Position numbers and translations under genes: made by a program. The notes beneath the pieces were generated by a model, which saw nothing but the letters and a program-made list of their open reading frames with translations, did not search any database and was not told the DNA's origin. Positions 11,634 to 24,272 of a DNA stretch of 64,000 nt are shown piece after piece. Each line of letters begins with the position of its first letter. The stretch's first letter is position 1. This stretch comes from Hermodice carunculata (lineage: Eukaryota; Annelida; Polychaeta; Eunicida; Amphinomidae): NCBI GenBank assembly GCA_964020975.1, contig OZ026628.1, forward strand, positions 57,015,522-57,079,521. The letters are read 5' to 3'.

Positions 11634-11985
11634 CAGAACCTATAGGATGGATACAAGGTGCTCTGATTTCAGTGTCCTTTTTCATCAAATCAACAAGCAC
11701 ACTAACGGCAGTTGGTTCAAAATCAACGTCTCCATCGAGACCCAATAAGAATGTACTGTCTGCTCTCTACCACTTCAGGTTCATATATTTGATGCCTGCC
11801 CATAACCGGAAACCGAGGAAATAGTAGATCTACATGACATGGCTCTTTCGTTTCTTGCGCGGTATCTTCAATAATCACTTATGCTTGAGATGAGCAATCA
11901 GCATATTCCCTGTAGCCCCCCCCCCCGCGCGGTGCAGGGTACTTGATGTTGTGGGTGGTGGGGGCAGCCAGGTCCTCTCATGAAC
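11634..11985 (-). pseudogene. Chitin synthase exon with LDGDVDF, three stops
   Basis: The minus strand reads a 'TPYGGRLEW-LPGG'-like start, then NMLIAHLKHK, KIPRKKRKSHVM, IYYFLGFRLWAG, STFLLGLDGDVDFEP, TAVSVLVDLMKKDTEI and IHPIGSG, ending at a plausible donor (ttctg|gtatgg). LDGDVDF is the UDP-sugar/metal-binding block. Three in-frame stops interrupt the frame before LDGDVDF, and residues corresponding to 'GAACGR' are shortened. The 5' edge is approximate. Confidence 0.85.
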
Positions 11986-13188
11986 GGCAGTGCCATACAC
12001 AAAAACACAACTGGGTTGAAAGACCTTTTCTGGCTAAATCACATATCGTGCTTTTCTAACTTATTGTGATGAAATATTGGCAATACAAAGAGCAGCCTAA
12101 TGAAGTTTTGTATGCACATGCTCTGCAAGATTCTTGACAATGTCTTGCGGTGATTACTGATTCTCTGTATCCTGTTAGCTTGTCCCTATTTTTATCGAGC
12201 ATAAAGAATCCTACCTCTGGCCTTGTTGTGACCGCTAGTGCCCCATCGAAATATTTTTGCATGACGTTGACATGATTTGCTGATATAAAATTTCAGTCCC
12301 TCAATGGTAAACAATGACACATAGAAAATATAATATCTAAAGTAATATATTACATTATCCCCAAAATGCTCCTGAACAAAATAGACATATACACTTTGGA
12401 CAGAGTATCTTAAGTTATCGTGATAATGAGCCAATACACCGTTACGATGTCTTTTGTCTCAGGTTTTCGGCCACTGTTATTAAAAACGTAATTATCCTCA
12501 ATAATATCAATGCAACCTTGCCTGATGAACAGACTAAGCTCTCATTTTTTTTATTACGGGTATTGTAGTCATAATGTCGTCCGACCGTCTGTCCAAAATT
12601 CGTGTCAACGTGACAATTTAAGAATACAAAGACTTATCAAAACCAAAATGTGGTTGTAGGGCCTGTCGCAGATGCGATGTAAGATAACAACTGCTCCCAA
12701 AATATTTGTTGTAATGGTTAACCTATTCACGTAAATTAACAGTACTAAAGGGTTGGTTACCCTTTCAGTGGATGAACCCATTATAATAAAAAGCGAGAAC
12801 AAGGCGATTTACATACCAACAAAGAAAGTGGTTTCATTCGTCATTACTTGGGAACCTCTAGAAAACTACCGCTGTAGGTCCCTCCTAGAGGTTACCCAAT
12901 TATTTTGACTTTGTTTGAAAGTTACTTGGGTAAAATATGTCATTTTAATGCCATGTTCAGTGTCACTGCAATAAGTAGACAACACTATACGCAGGTCAGT
13001 CTCGTTAGATGTGGAGTAAAGAATGCATGGGACTTTAACGCTGTCAATGTCAACTGCGACTAATGTCACAATACCAAAGACGAAATACTCTCAATTATGA
13101 TAAGGATGCTACCATCATATTTATTGTGAAAGGACCATTCATTCTAGTACCAACATGGCTAATGTTTCAGGGACTGTGATGGTCTGGG

Positions 13189-13238
13189 TCAACAGCTTTC
13201 CTCGGCGCTCAAAGCGCACTAAGGAAAGGTGTTGCCTT
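13189..13238. repeat. Small hairpin repeat (MITE-family relic)
   Basis: 'gtcaacagctttcct' is followed by a short GCGC/GCGC inner stem and 'aggaaaggtgttg', giving a foldback. The left half equals the hairpin start of the elements at 33.5, 50.0 and 61.6 kb. It lies in the last intron of the chitin synthase relic. Confidence 0.6.
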
Positions 13239-13445
13239 AGTTTGAAACTCGGGGTTGAAAGCGATAACTAAGTCTGTTCAGCCGAAAATTTTGTTTGGAA
13301 TATATATAACAAAATTGCTGCATACGGGGGCGCCTACAGTTGTTTCATCTGCATGATTTTTCATTATACTGCGATGGCATAGTTTTCTTCTGGTAGTCAA
13401 TACATGTCAACGAAAAAAAAATGTAGCCATACTTTGCCGCCTTAC

Positions 13446-13540
13446 CGATGACTCGCACAAGCAATTTAACGAAAGAGTTTACTTGGTACATCAAATTGTT
13501 CTGAGCACGCTCTTCCATGGCGTCGTCAAAAATATGTGGG
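13446..13540 (-). pseudogene. Chitin synthase exon 'HIFDDAM...VRVI'
   Basis: A 95-nt exon with good splice sites: acceptor taccttttcag|ccc and donor catcg|gtaagg. It reads PHIFDDAMEERAQNN, then NSFVKLLVRVIG. Families have 'HI-FDDAM' and '--FVK-LVRVIDEA' at these positions. No stop is present. Confidence 0.8.
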
Positions 13541-14986
13541 CTGAAAAGGTACAGCGCTATCATTTTTGGATGCTGTCTGTTGCAGTATGTAACATACAGG
13601 CATGTTAAACAAAGAAGTGGTGTCCTGTTTTTTGTGGGTGCATGCCTGGAGATGGTTCAGCTGTAATAGCTGAGCTGGGTAAACCTTCCACATGTGGCAG
13701 GATGGCTACAAATTTTGGAGCGTGCTGCAGCAGTCGGTTCAACTGACAGAAAAGACGAAAGTGTGAATGGATGTTGTCTGACATTGGAAAAGCCTATGGA
13801 AGTGCGTATTTGACGTCAGCCTTAAAAATTAACTCTTTAAAGTAAATATTAAACGGATGCTACTGAGAGACATTTGAAATTTTATATGCCTGTATGACAT
13901 AATATACATGGTGGATATCTGGCGCCTGTTTGTCACAAATCCCTGGATCGGAGTGAAATGAGTGAATACATGTTCTTGTCTTTATCAGTTATAAGTTCTA
14001 TTGGCTGAACCCAGCAATACTCAGGCGGCTAACCGACCAAAATTATCGCTTCTCGTCTCTAAGTACCCAATTTCAAATTACTGTGCATTTGTAGAATTGC
14101 CATAGTCCTTTTAGTTCATTTATTTTGCTGGGTAGTTTAGCCAGTCAATATTTAATCTGATGTAATATCCTGCACCCAATCGTTTGGTATCAAAAGTATT
14201 ATAAGCACTTGATTCGAATCAGAATGGGTTAAACCAAAGACGCATATGGTTAACCTAAAGAAAAAGACTCCTGCCGAGTGATCCAGGCCACGGTGACTTG
14301 GAAAAGTTCTTTAAGCGGCTATGACGATGGCAGTGCAAACAACAAGATAAACCCTGACAGCGCTATTAAACTTCTGGGTGCAAAACTAGTGATAGTAACT
14401 TTAAATAGTATCACGAGGCCGAATGAGGAACATATTTATTCTATGTTTGAGGGTGAATTATAATTTACTAGAGTAAAATTAAAAAAAAAATGGTAACTCA
14501 CTGTAGAGCACATGACCTGAACATCGTTAAAACCAAATTGTGACGCGCCTGCATCACTGACCAGGAATAACTACGACGGATGTAAACAAATACGGTATAC
14601 CAGGTCCGCTTTGAAAGTAAGCATACAGCATATGTTTTGCGACGAATACTCGATTAAACGTAGAATAAATAAAATGTTTCATGGTGGGAAAGTGACTTAC
14701 TATTTTTTCTCTCACGAGGGATCGTTGTTGGTGGAGGAAATCACGAGATGACCGCATGTAAGATTCTCTATGTATAATTTGAAAACATAACTAATGTCCC
14801 AGCATACACCAGGTATTTCAGGTCCTTAAATAGTAAAAACAACTGGAGAAAGCGCCAACATTACCGCTGCCACTGTTGTCATTGAAGCTGTTCGTTCAAA
14901 TTGGCAACTTAAACCTCATCGGTCTTGAGGTGGCCAATAGTGTTCACCAGTGATATTTCTGCTTAATTAAGTCAACAAAAGTGCAC
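13541..14986. other. Intron of the chitin synthase relic
   Basis: Between two recognised exons. Short frames on both strands (14,278-14,463 and 14,554-14,757) have no recognised domain. No repeats seen. Confidence 0.5.
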
Positions 14987-15068
14987 AGTTTAAATTTTAT
15001 AATACTGTGGGTCTGTCATCTTGTAATATTCTTCCGCCTTTTCCCTTGTGCCCTGGTCGATATCCATT
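14987..15068 (-). pseudogene. Chitin synthase exon 'RMDIDQG...DPQYY'
   Basis: After an acceptor (cttgaacttag|) the minus strand reads MDIDQGTREKAEEYYKMT, then DPQYYKI and a stop. The family continues 'YYEFE-HI-FDDA', which picks up in the next exon. By my reading the splice phase with the preceding exon is off by one base, in line with decay. Confidence 0.75.
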
Positions 15069-16524
15069 CTAAGTTCAAGCAAATAGTTTAGCAAAACATG
15101 CCAACATTCACAAATTTCATCCAAATAATGAGAGCAAAGAAATTCAAGAGTTATCACAACATCAACATCCATCGTCTAATACTTGAGGCAGACACACAAA
15201 GCCGCTCAGATGTGCCATTCAGTAGCTTTTCAGCATTAACAAAAGCTCAATGATCAAATATCCACAAGTTGTCTTGGCAAATTGGAAACGTTAAACGCAA
15301 TTTCTGCGGAAAATGCTTTGCTGGGCACATACTGTTATGATTGAAAGGGAAGCATTAGACATTGAAAGCTAAGTCTCCTCGTTCAACGGGTCGGAGAGAA
15401 AATTTGCGTATCGACTTAAAAACCCTAGTAAGGTAAAATTCCGTGAGTAATTTGTAAATCTTGGCTGAATCTTAAATGGACATTGGACGGTGTTCTATGT
15501 CTAGATTCCTCACATTTGGCTTTTTAAAATTTTGGCTATGTTTCATGCACTTTAATACTTGAAATGAGATAATACTCTACAATTCTCTTTATTGGAAAAT
15601 GTTGACTTTGGTAAACCGGATCTGTAGTTTTAGCAAGGACGGCCAGAAACAGATGTAAGCATAATGGCATCTCAAATGTATTTCATTGTCTTCAAGATGA
15701 AATGGTTAAAGGTACGAAATGTCTTTCTGGCTGCCTAATGATGAAGTTGCTAGTAGGTCACTAACGATATTGAGAGTATGGGTCATATAATAACTAGATA
15801 TAAGAGCCAATATGTCCACAGAAAGTTCAAGAAAGGTAAAATCTCTCAAAAATGCGATCAAACAATCACAGTTTCAGAACTGATGTACGCTGGTATTTCA
15901 TATAAAGTGTCTCAGAATCTGTACGAATTGTAAATATAACGGAATTGAAATGGTAGAAAGTTATATCCGACACATTCGCATAAGCCACGAAACTGTTATA
16001 GCCTGTAAAACTCAATTAGGAAGTACCCGTATGTCCCGGTAGATCCCTGTGTCAAATCGAGCAAATGTATTGCTCTTGCAAATGTAACGACTTTCATTTT
16101 TTCCCGTTAAGTTAGAATCATATTGTCGAAATGCCCACTGAACTTGAAATAAGCATCATCAAGTATTCTCTATTCACTAGTACGCATCATGCCGGATGCT
16201 TTCGTCGTTGCCTAAGAACAGCATGAGCGATTTAGTCGGGAAATTAATATACTTAAGAGTGAAAAGTAAGCATAATCACGGTTAAAGATATATTGGAGTT
16301 AAATTAAGATATGGAGATTACCTTGCTAAAATAATTTTTCCCGACATATACATGGTGCAACCTGTAATAGGATGCCCATGAACCATGACAAAAGCGGAAT
16401 AATTATGGCTGTTTAATCTATCTTTACACACATATTATTATGGTGTAAACTCACACGAATAGTTAGGAATAGCAATTAATTGATAAATGTTTGATACTGG
16501 ATTAAATTGGGATAAATATCTCAC

Positions 16525-16699
16525 TTGAATATAGATATTTTAAAACCGGGATCATTTCATTATCTGTTTGGTGCCACATGGTGTCGCAGATGTAGATAAT
16601 ACGAATATCATTCTTTTGCAGCAGAGTTTCCTGGTTGAAGAAGGACGAAGGTCGCTCAATTTGCTCTGCTTCATTTGCAACAAAAAGCCCATTTTATCC
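16525..16699 (-). pseudogene. Chitin synthase exon with MWH motif
   Basis: Bounded by an acceptor (ttttggcag|ggata) and a possible donor (ttcaa|gtgaga). The frame ERPSSFFNQETLLQKNDIRI leads into IYICDTMWHQ, then TDNEMIPVLKYLYS. Family members read 'ICATMWHE---EM--LLKS-FR-D' here. This exon has no stop in the conserved part. Confidence 0.75.
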
Positions 16700-17008
16700 C
16701 TGCCAAAAATGACGTTACTTTATTGTTCACATCATGATATACTTTTATTTTGAACGAAGCTGAGATATGTTGTTCCTTAAAGCTTACATAGTTTACTGTA
16801 ATCTTCGGGATACGTCGAAAGGCTAGTTGTGGTATGGGTTTATTCTTCAACTTGAACTATCACTCTCAATTTAATCTTTAAAGTTCTTATTTTGCATGAT
16901 TGTAAGCACTTTATTATTTTTTACTTTGTCACTGTAAAATAGAAAGAAAATATGCAGTAACACACCGGGCAGTTCTAATCCTTGTACGAAGTAACATCAT
17001 TTTTACAG

Positions 17009-17130
<122 letters not shown>

Positions 17131-19013
17131 CCAACCATGTGCCAAAGTTGTTCAGTAAGTGGTGATGAGATGGATACCTGGTTTAGAATGATTTTTGTGT
17201 GTGTGTAGCGTTTGGAAAGCTAAGTATTAAAAAAAAAAGGTTTACTTTCCATCGTTTCGTGAACTCGTGATCGCTTCAGTAGTTATTATCAGCAGCCACA
17301 GTTCTAGTAAAGTACTTCCCCACAGTGGCATGAAGAATAGTCTGCAGAAAAATCGAACTTAAGTATAGAGGAAAATTTCATGATATTTTAATTAATTGTT
17401 TTCTGTTCTTTGTGGATTTACGCAGTGTATTTTATATTTGGAGCAAGTGGGTATCTCTGACCCAAGCAAACGAGGAAACGCTCATATGAAACGAGAGGGG
17501 ATGCAATTTCACACTGCCGGTATCTGTGACTTTAGGCTTACCCAAGCAGACCCCCTCCTTTTCAAAGATATGGATGCACAAAGATTTTCCGAAAATGACT
17601 GATGGAAGAAATTGTTTTAATTATCAGGCCATACTGTGGAACATTAATATTATAAAAGCTACAGACTTACGTGAATTCAAAAACCTAATCTAAAAGTGGC
17701 TCTGTCCATTCTGCTCGTGTTCAATAGCTGTGCTATGTAAGTACAGCAACTAAGCTGGTTCCTTTATCAAGGTTCTGACAACTAGTTTTTTATATTATCG
17801 TGAGCTCCCTCTTTGTGCCTTTCTGCATTTTGTTTTCCACCTTTAGTGTTGGAACAAAGCACCTTGGCAATAATGCATTTTATTTGTATTCTTAACTCGA
17901 CATTAAAGAAGCTGTGTCTATCACAACTATTAAGTAAATGATTTAATTTTACCAAATAGTTTTAAATTATTTTTAAGCAAAACAAAAAAAGCAAACCTTT
18001 TAAAACAGAAAAGCAAAGTAGACGCAGAAAAGAAGCACAGAGAAAAAAATCCTGACTTTTCTGACTTAGCCAAACCCTCAGATGTCGGAAACCAGATGTG
18101 TGACGTTACCCAGATATAAAATAGCCACCGGAGGACCATCATTCAGTTGTATTTCTCAAAGGTACCCACACAATTACAGAAAGCATATGCAGGTATCCCA
18201 GATGGCAGCGTACACACAATGGGAAAAGGCTCCAAAACATGTTCCGATTAGTGACCCGCTGAAGACCCTTTTATTTATTTGGGCTAATGCAGCCTATGTA
18301 AAAATTCTACAGAAGAACGTGTTCAATATGGACAAAAGTACTCTCATATTTATATAAACGTTAGACAGTGACAGGCTGGCTTATGGGAAGTAAAGAGTTC
18401 GGACTGCGGAATAGGGTAATGACTACAAGAAAGTGGTTCTGGACAAAAAGACACAAATAAAACATCATCTATCCAGCTTTCACAAGCCAGGTGAAGAAGT
18501 TACACGAGGCGAGTTATTCGCCAAGGGAACTGCATAGCTTAATTGCTGTATTCACACGTTAGTAGTATATACACTTGGGGGTACTGAAACACGAGGGATT
18601 GAGACCGCCAAAAGCCTTTGAAACCTCGGGACGTCCTCCCATCTGTTATGGTAGGTTGTCATCCCAGTTCCTGCTTATGGATTTATATAGTAAAGTGGTT
18701 AATCTCGTGGAGGCCAAAAATAAGTCCCATTGACTGATGAATTTATGAAAGTATCACCACTAGTTATAAGGGAATTATGCATGGCCTTCCTCGAGCGTGT
18801 CTTGAAGTGCCACAGTCCGCCTACTTTTGCGTGTTAAGGCTGAATCTCAAGTTGAGTTATCACTTAAGCAGTCACTTGGCCTAGATTTAGATGAGAGGAT
18901 CCATGAAAGGCCATAACATTGATTACGAGTTTCAAGGAGACCATGAAATAGAAGTATATGGTTTGGTTTTAGATAAATGCAATACAACTTATGAGTGAGA
19001 TCAGTTGTCATCT
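17131..19013. other. Intergenic, no supported gene
   Basis: Two plus-strand frames (17,396-17,602 and 18,082-18,357) have ordinary composition but no domain I recognise. If the chitin synthase relic had N-terminal membrane exons upstream they would lie here on the minus strand; I did not find them. Confidence 0.35.
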
Positions 19014-19164
19014 AAAAATGACCCCCCCTCAAAAAAAAACACAAAAAAAAAAACAAAAAAAAAAAAAACAAACAAACAAACAAAAAAAAACCACCACCAA
19101 AAAAACAAAAACAAAAACAAAAACAAAAACACCCCCCCCCAAAAAACCCAAAAAACCCCAACAC
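19014..19164 (+). repeat. A/C-rich low-complexity tract
   Basis: Almost only A and C, with C runs up to nine. On the minus strand its start forms the T-tract/G-tract/GTCATTTTT arrangement seen at 1,431 and 3,082. Confidence 0.85.
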
Positions 19165-19639
19165 CCCTCAGAATATAAAAGTTGTGAATAATTTAGGTAA
19201 TGAAAAATGAATACTTTAGGGGCCAAATTACCAAATAAAACAAAACCAATCAGAGAGAAGAGCAAACATGAGCCAGTAAGATAATAAAATCTTGTATTGA
19301 CGAGCCTTACAATACAATCTTATTTATCCGCTATACAACCCCAGGCTGGCTGACGAGGAGCCAGCCCCTTCAGGTATTTATACCAGCCATACTTGGTCAT
19401 GTGGCCACCTGCATCCAGTTTCGCTAATAGGAAAAAAAGAAGATAATATTTAAATGGCCGAACCGACTTTTTAGATATGCATATGAAAGGAAGTTAATGT
19501 GACTTTGTGTGTGTTTGCCAAAAGGTTTTACACGTAGGCCTGAGACATGAACTTGTCTTATGATTTATATCACGTTTGGAAAGTTTGCCCTATAACTGTG
19601 AAGGACAGATGTTCTGTAAACTGGATACATGTTATACAA
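19165..19639. other. Intergenic, nothing recognised
   Basis: Contains a small inverted repeat around 'ggctggctgacgaggagccagccc' near 19,343-19,366 (gGCTGGCT / AGCCAGCC). No gene. Confidence 0.4.
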
Positions 19640-19659
19640 TTGGTTTACAATGTTTTTTA

Positions 19660-19810
19660 ATGATCATTTTAATTTCCTTTTATTTCCCATTTAATCTTCT
19701 ATTTCTTGAAATAAGATTGTTATTATATTTGATCATGATATTAAACATTTTTATTCCTTCTTATTTCGCATTTAATCCTCTATTTCTTGAATAAGATTAT
19801 TTACTATTTT
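19660..19810 (+). repeat. Two-copy tandem duplication, period about 81 bp
   Basis: 'atttaatcttctatttcttg' at 19,689 recurs as 'atttaatcctctatttcttg' at 19,770 with matching flanks. The Leu/Phe-rich frame through it is compositional. Confidence 0.75.
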
Positions 19811-19837
19811 TAATCATAACACGTGTGTGTGTGTGGC

Positions 19838-19960
19838 GAATCAATACTCAAGTCCGGGTCCCCATATCATGGAAAACAAGTCATATAAATAACAGAAAGT
19901 GCTTCTGTGTGTGAACCTATCTATACACTCAAGTCTGGATCCCGCGGTATTTTGTATGAT
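19838..19960 (+). repeat. Two-copy short duplication, period about 80 bp
   Basis: 'actcaagtccgggtcccc' (19,846) recurs as 'actcaagtctggatcccg' (19,926). Confidence 0.5.
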
Positions 19961-20939
19961 GGTAAAGAGTCGTTTGATTTTCCTTTTATTAACCTGACCA
20001 TGTATAAGTTATAAAAAAGGATGTGATTATTTCGAGAACAGACTACCCCATTTATGTAAGATTTTCTCGATATAATGAGAGGAGCAGATCTTACATGGAT
20101 GGTGTCAGTGGCTGCTTCATTGTCATTCGGTTTTCGTCGATTTTCTTGAAAAAAAGTTTCACGCCCCTTCATGTGGTAACAAATAATGAAAAGTCAATGA
20201 TCATGATGATGAAATAAGTATTCTGGGAATCAAATCAGCTGAGCTGCTTTTCGTTCAGGTCCAGTAAATATTGTATACATGTCGCATACATATAACCACT
20301 GTTATATAAAAATATATAGTGGAACTCAAGATCAATATGTTAAAACACACTTAGAAAATACACAGCGAAATGCCAGACCTGCACTCTAAAATAAAAATCT
20401 CAAAGTACAACAAAACGCAAGAACCATAAGCAATAAAATATACGCAAAAGGTGCACGACTGGTTGTTAAATCATTTTTTTTCTTGAAACACGTTAGTTGT
20501 ATAAAGTTTCGGAAAACACGACGAAAAAACTCAAGAGTAAATAAATGAATGTACATGGGATAAAGAAAAATTGCTAGAGTAAAAATTAAGTTACTTATGA
20601 AAGCATCAAAAGCGGCAGACAGAATATCCTAAATTTTGAAGTCAATGCAGTTCTTCACTTTAATCATAGGTTAAGCGACTGCTGGCACAGAACAGTTTAA
20701 AATGGAAACAAGTTTCCTTCTAAGAAGTAACCAGACTTGACTGGTATAAAAGGGTCACTTAGTACGCCATTCACATGGTCAGTGTGATTATGGAGTGTGG
20801 GACATGTGCGCGGTATCTCATGTGTATGTTCTGCGCATGATGAAAAAACATGGATGCCGTACATAACTTTTCTTGTAGTGATTGGGTAAGATTACTGTAA
20901 ATCTAAGAAAGATATCTGTTAAAACAATGTATTTTTATT
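19961..20939. other. Intergenic, nothing recognised
   Basis: AT-rich, short frames only. Confidence 0.4.
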
Positions 20940-22080
20940 GACAATATATGGAAATGTATGCGATGGAGTACCAAAATTTGCGTACAGTGTGGCCAGAAAG
21001 TAAGCAATAGCTTTTTCAACAAGACTAATCTTACAGACTTCTTTAAAACAAGGGCAAATGATTATCAGGACGAAGATGTACCACAATTTCATATTGAATT
21101 GTTAAGTGAATGGAACATGCTTAAAAGCTCATTTTCACTAAAGACAAAAAAGATAAATTGAGAGACTCTGTCTGCTATAATGATTATATGAAGGTGAATG
21201 GGAAGTCTGTATTTTACCAGGACTGGTATCAAAAAGGTATAATGTTTGTGCGAGATATAATCAATGAACCAAGAGAAAAAGTATCCTTTTACAGCTTTCA
21301 ACAGAAGTGTAATGTCAATTTTAAGTTTCTTCCTTATCTTGCTTTTATTGATGTGCTGCCGCATAGCTGTAATGAAAAGACAAAGGACAGAGATGTTAAT
21401 CATGTCTCAACGGACCAGTGCAAAATACATGTATAGTGAGTAAATTGATGCCAGTGAAATATGTAACAAGTAACATCTTATACCCACCATTTAAATGTTA
21501 TGAGGAAACTAAATTACAAAACTTTCAATTTAAGCTTACACACAGAATAATTTCAACAACAAAACAGTATATTTGATGAGAGTTAAAGAATTAGATAAAT
21601 GCAATAAATTTAATGACATTGAAATCATTGTACGCAGATTTCATGAGTGTCAAAGTTCTCAACAAGACTGGCATTCCTTTCAGGATTTCGTGGTTTCACA
21701 TATCAAATATTCAAATAAGTGTAAATGAAAAAGATGTACTTTTGGGGCATTTGCGTTTACCTGTGCAATCAACTTTAAATTTCTGCATATTATTGGCAAA
21801 GTATATCATCTATAGTCAGTTACATAGAAAACATCAAAAGTAAATTTTCACGATTTTCTCAAATGTGCAGAAAGAAAGATTCAAGTATTAAAAATAATAA
21901 TGCAGAACAATAACAAAATGCATTTTTTGAATGAAAATTGTTTATGTAGAGCAAACAGCAGGGAGAATCAGTAATATTTTGTACCATTGTGGTATTATGT
22001 GTTCTTGGGGATGTATAGACACATGGAGGACCGATTATTGTACCTCTTGTGAATAAAGATTATTTTGAATAGATGTTGTA
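20940..22080 (+). mobile_element. L1-like LINE, 3' part of ORF2, decayed
   Basis: The plus strand reads PQFHIELLSEWN, then NGKSVFYQDWYQKGIMFVRD, IINEPREKVSFYSFQQK, FLPYLAFIDVLPHS, PPFKCYEETKLQNFQFKLTH, HECQSSQQDWHSFQDF and NEKDVLLG. These match in order the region after the reverse transcriptase domain of L1-like elements ('---W--KGI--V-DL-DE-G---SF-EF--KY', 'ETKLQ-FQY-I-HRI--TN', a degraded Cys knuckle, 'W--F', 'VLLG'). Frame changes and stops are present. The domain itself and the endonuclease are missing, so the copy is 5'-truncated. The 3' edge is not sharp and no poly-A tail is clear. Confidence 0.85.
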
Positions 22081-23263
22081 TACAGTAAAACGCAAGATTC
22101 CTCGCTATAAAACACTTGTGAAAAGTTCACTTTTGAATTCATGATCTATGCATGATGGTAAACATCAGGAGCTGCTAGTCACACATGTAGGATGAGTCCA
22201 CTGGTGTGACACAACTACAATTATTGACCATAATTTTAACAATAAAAACAGTTATTTACTTCAATTTAAAGGTCTGGAAGTCATCAGCACGACAGATACG
22301 ACGGATACTATCATAGAAATTGTTCTAAATAAATGTACATATTAGGCCAATGAACATTTAATATTTTCTATTCAGTTTTTTTTTAAACAATGATCCACCT
22401 CAATTGAATTGTGAAATTGCCAATTTAATTTTATAAATGTCGAAAACATAAATTTGAAAAGGAACTTTAATATGTTGATCAATTGTAAAGAGATACCGAA
22501 ATTATACTTCTTGTGAAAAAATGAAAAAAAACCCACACGGTTGGAATTAGATGCTCTTGTGAATAATTTCAAGAACACTGTATGATTGTACCTTTGTATT
22601 GTTACTATCCACACATGTTTAAGTAGTGTATACGATATACTGTATTGTATTCGGTTTGTGCTGTTCAAGCAAAATGCCTCTACTTTTGTATCTACGGTGC
22701 AGTAATAAAGGTTCATTCATTTGTAATGGGTAGACTGCCAAGGAACAGAAATGCCGACAACATAAACTTTATATGTATACTCGATACTGCATTTATTTGA
22801 CATAGATGCAATACACCTTTTTCATGTTTGCTCTGACATAGACCCTTGTGGTTCTTGAGTCGTTAATTTGTTTCTTTGTTTTATTTCAATTTGGTACATG
22901 TTCACCTTGTTTAACACAAACTTTTGTCTTTGTCTTTTGACCATGCATATCACACATCCTTTGTTTTTACAGATCACGTTTCATTCTGTAGATACTTTAG
23001 TTTTGTCATTTATTTGTTTCATCTAAATGTTTTGTTGTCGTTTCATATCACGCAGCATTGATTCAAATTGGTGGAAGGATTATTGTAAGATAGTATCTGT
23101 TAATTTAAATGTGACGTGTTGCTTTCGGGTGTTAAAACCAATGAATGGTTGATAATAACGAGAATTTCCTTAATGTGCAAAATATAAATGGCATTTAGAG
23201 AACCTGCTTTAGCTTTCCAGGCAAAACTGATGTTGAAGACTATATTTAACACAGTCTGTCGTT
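22081..23263. other. Intergenic, nothing recognised
   Basis: A 114-codon minus-strand frame (22,372-22,716) is Phe/Lys/Asn-rich and looks compositional. No repeats seen. Confidence 0.4.
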
Positions 23264-23620
23264 ATATTACCTTGCCAAAATGCATTTCCTTAGTGCTTCA
23301 TACGCGGCAAATTCCCGGTCTTGTAAGTGGCAGTCAAAGTAAGGTTGACCTTTTCTTCGCTGTGATTATATTTCTAACCTCTTCTTGTATAAGCATTGCA
23401 TTCAGCGACTTCACGACTAGCTCTGGACTATTACCTAACCAAAAATGCATATCCTCAGTGCTTCATTCAGCGCATGTTCATTGTTGCTAATAAATTGGCA
23501 TGTTCCTGGTCTTGTAAGGTGCAATCAAAATAAGGTTGAAATTTTCTTCAGCTTGATTATATTTCACCTTACCTCTATTTGCACACGCATTACATCTAGC
23601 GACTTGACCATATCAAACGT
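23264..23620 (+). repeat. Two-copy tandem duplication, period about 165 bp
   Basis: 'ttaccttgccaaaatgcat' / 'gtgcttcatacgcgg' (23,293) recurs as 'ttacctaaccaaaaatgcat' / 'gtgcttcattcagcg' (23,458). Both copies go on through 'tcttgtaag.tg.cagtcaaa' and 'ttgattatatttc' to 'agcgacttgacc'. The second copy has a short extra segment. Divergence is well over 10 percent by eye. Confidence 0.8.
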
Positions 23621-23753
23621 AGATAGATAGATACTGTATTGACAACACAATACATGAAATATGCCTGCGTTAACAATATCAAATGCAGAATAGTAGCACT
23701 CTTCACGTTTGACACTTACGCAACAGGGTTCACTTCACATAGGTTTTATGACA

Positions 23754-23773
23754 CTTTTTTTGGGGGGGGGGGT
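23754..23773 (+). repeat. T-tract/G-tract junction
   Basis: T7 followed directly by about twelve G, as at several other places in the window, but here not followed by GTCATTTTT. Confidence 0.5.
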
Positions 23774-24059
23774 GTTCGCTGTCCCGTTCCAGGGTAACCC
23801 TAAGTTGTCAATGCATCGAGTGTCCCTGTTTTTAATGCTCTGCATCACTTTCCCCATCGGTATCTGTACCGAAATTGCCAGGTTAATGATTTTTTGCAGG
23901 TGATTTCCACGATAATTATCACGCATTTCAAGCTTGTTTGTTTGTTACTTATTCTGGCTAACATCTTTTGTTTTTACAGGTCACGTTGTATTGTGTAGAT
24001 TTAAAAAAAATTGTGTCACCAAAAATGCTTTTCTGTCGCGACATATCAGTAGTTGTTGT

Positions 24060-24210
24060 GAATGTAAGAAGGGCACACGAACGTCGTGGTGGATATGTCG
24101 AGGGGTCTTGGGGAACTATACCGGGGACTAGTCAGTTATTTCCCCTCGATTAACAACAGCGACTCCGTCCTAAGTAACTTACCAGTTTTCACCACGTACA
24201 ATTCCCAACT
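24060..24210 (+). repeat. Repeat copy shared with 28,940-29,070
   Basis: 'gtggatatgtcgaggggt', 'ccctcgatta', 'gactccg..ctaagt' and 'ttttcac' all recur in the same order, inverted, at 28,940-29,070. One frame reads VDMSRG..SINNSDSVLSN here and VDMSRG..SIDNTDSALS there. Whether it is coding is unclear. Confidence 0.6.
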
Positions 24211-24230
24211 TTTGCTGCAGTTTTCTCATG

Positions 24231-24240
24231 TGTATGTATG

Positions 24241-24272
<32 letters not shown>

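Larger units (their letters stand above)
11634..16699 (-). pseudogene. Chitin synthase pseudogene, central region, four exons
   Basis: Chitin synthase (family GT2) is a multi-pass membrane enzyme that polymerises UDP-GlcNAc into chitin. Four minus-strand segments, in the right order from 16.7 down to 11.6 kb, match successive conserved blocks of animal chitin synthases: IYICDTMWHQTDNEM (usually 'ICATMWHE---EM'), RMDIDQGTREKAEEYYKMT, HIFDDAM..NSFVKLLVRVI, and NMLIAHLKHK..KKRKSHVM..STFLLGLDGDVDFEP..IHPIGSG. The introns are 1.4-1.6 kb. Several splice sites look intact, so this is not a processed copy. The last exon has three in-frame stops and a short deletion in the usual 'GAACGR' block, and the second exon runs into a stop. 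The downstream EDR and QRRRW catalytic blocks and the N-terminal membrane segments were not found nearby. An R1 repeat lies just downstream. Identity is near certain from LDGDVDF and its flanks; the dead status is strongly supported. Confidence 0.85.

Noticed and set aside
23188-23630. Two overlapping open frames suggesting a gene
   Set aside because: They are the two units of a 165-bp tandem duplication read in the same way; no domain.
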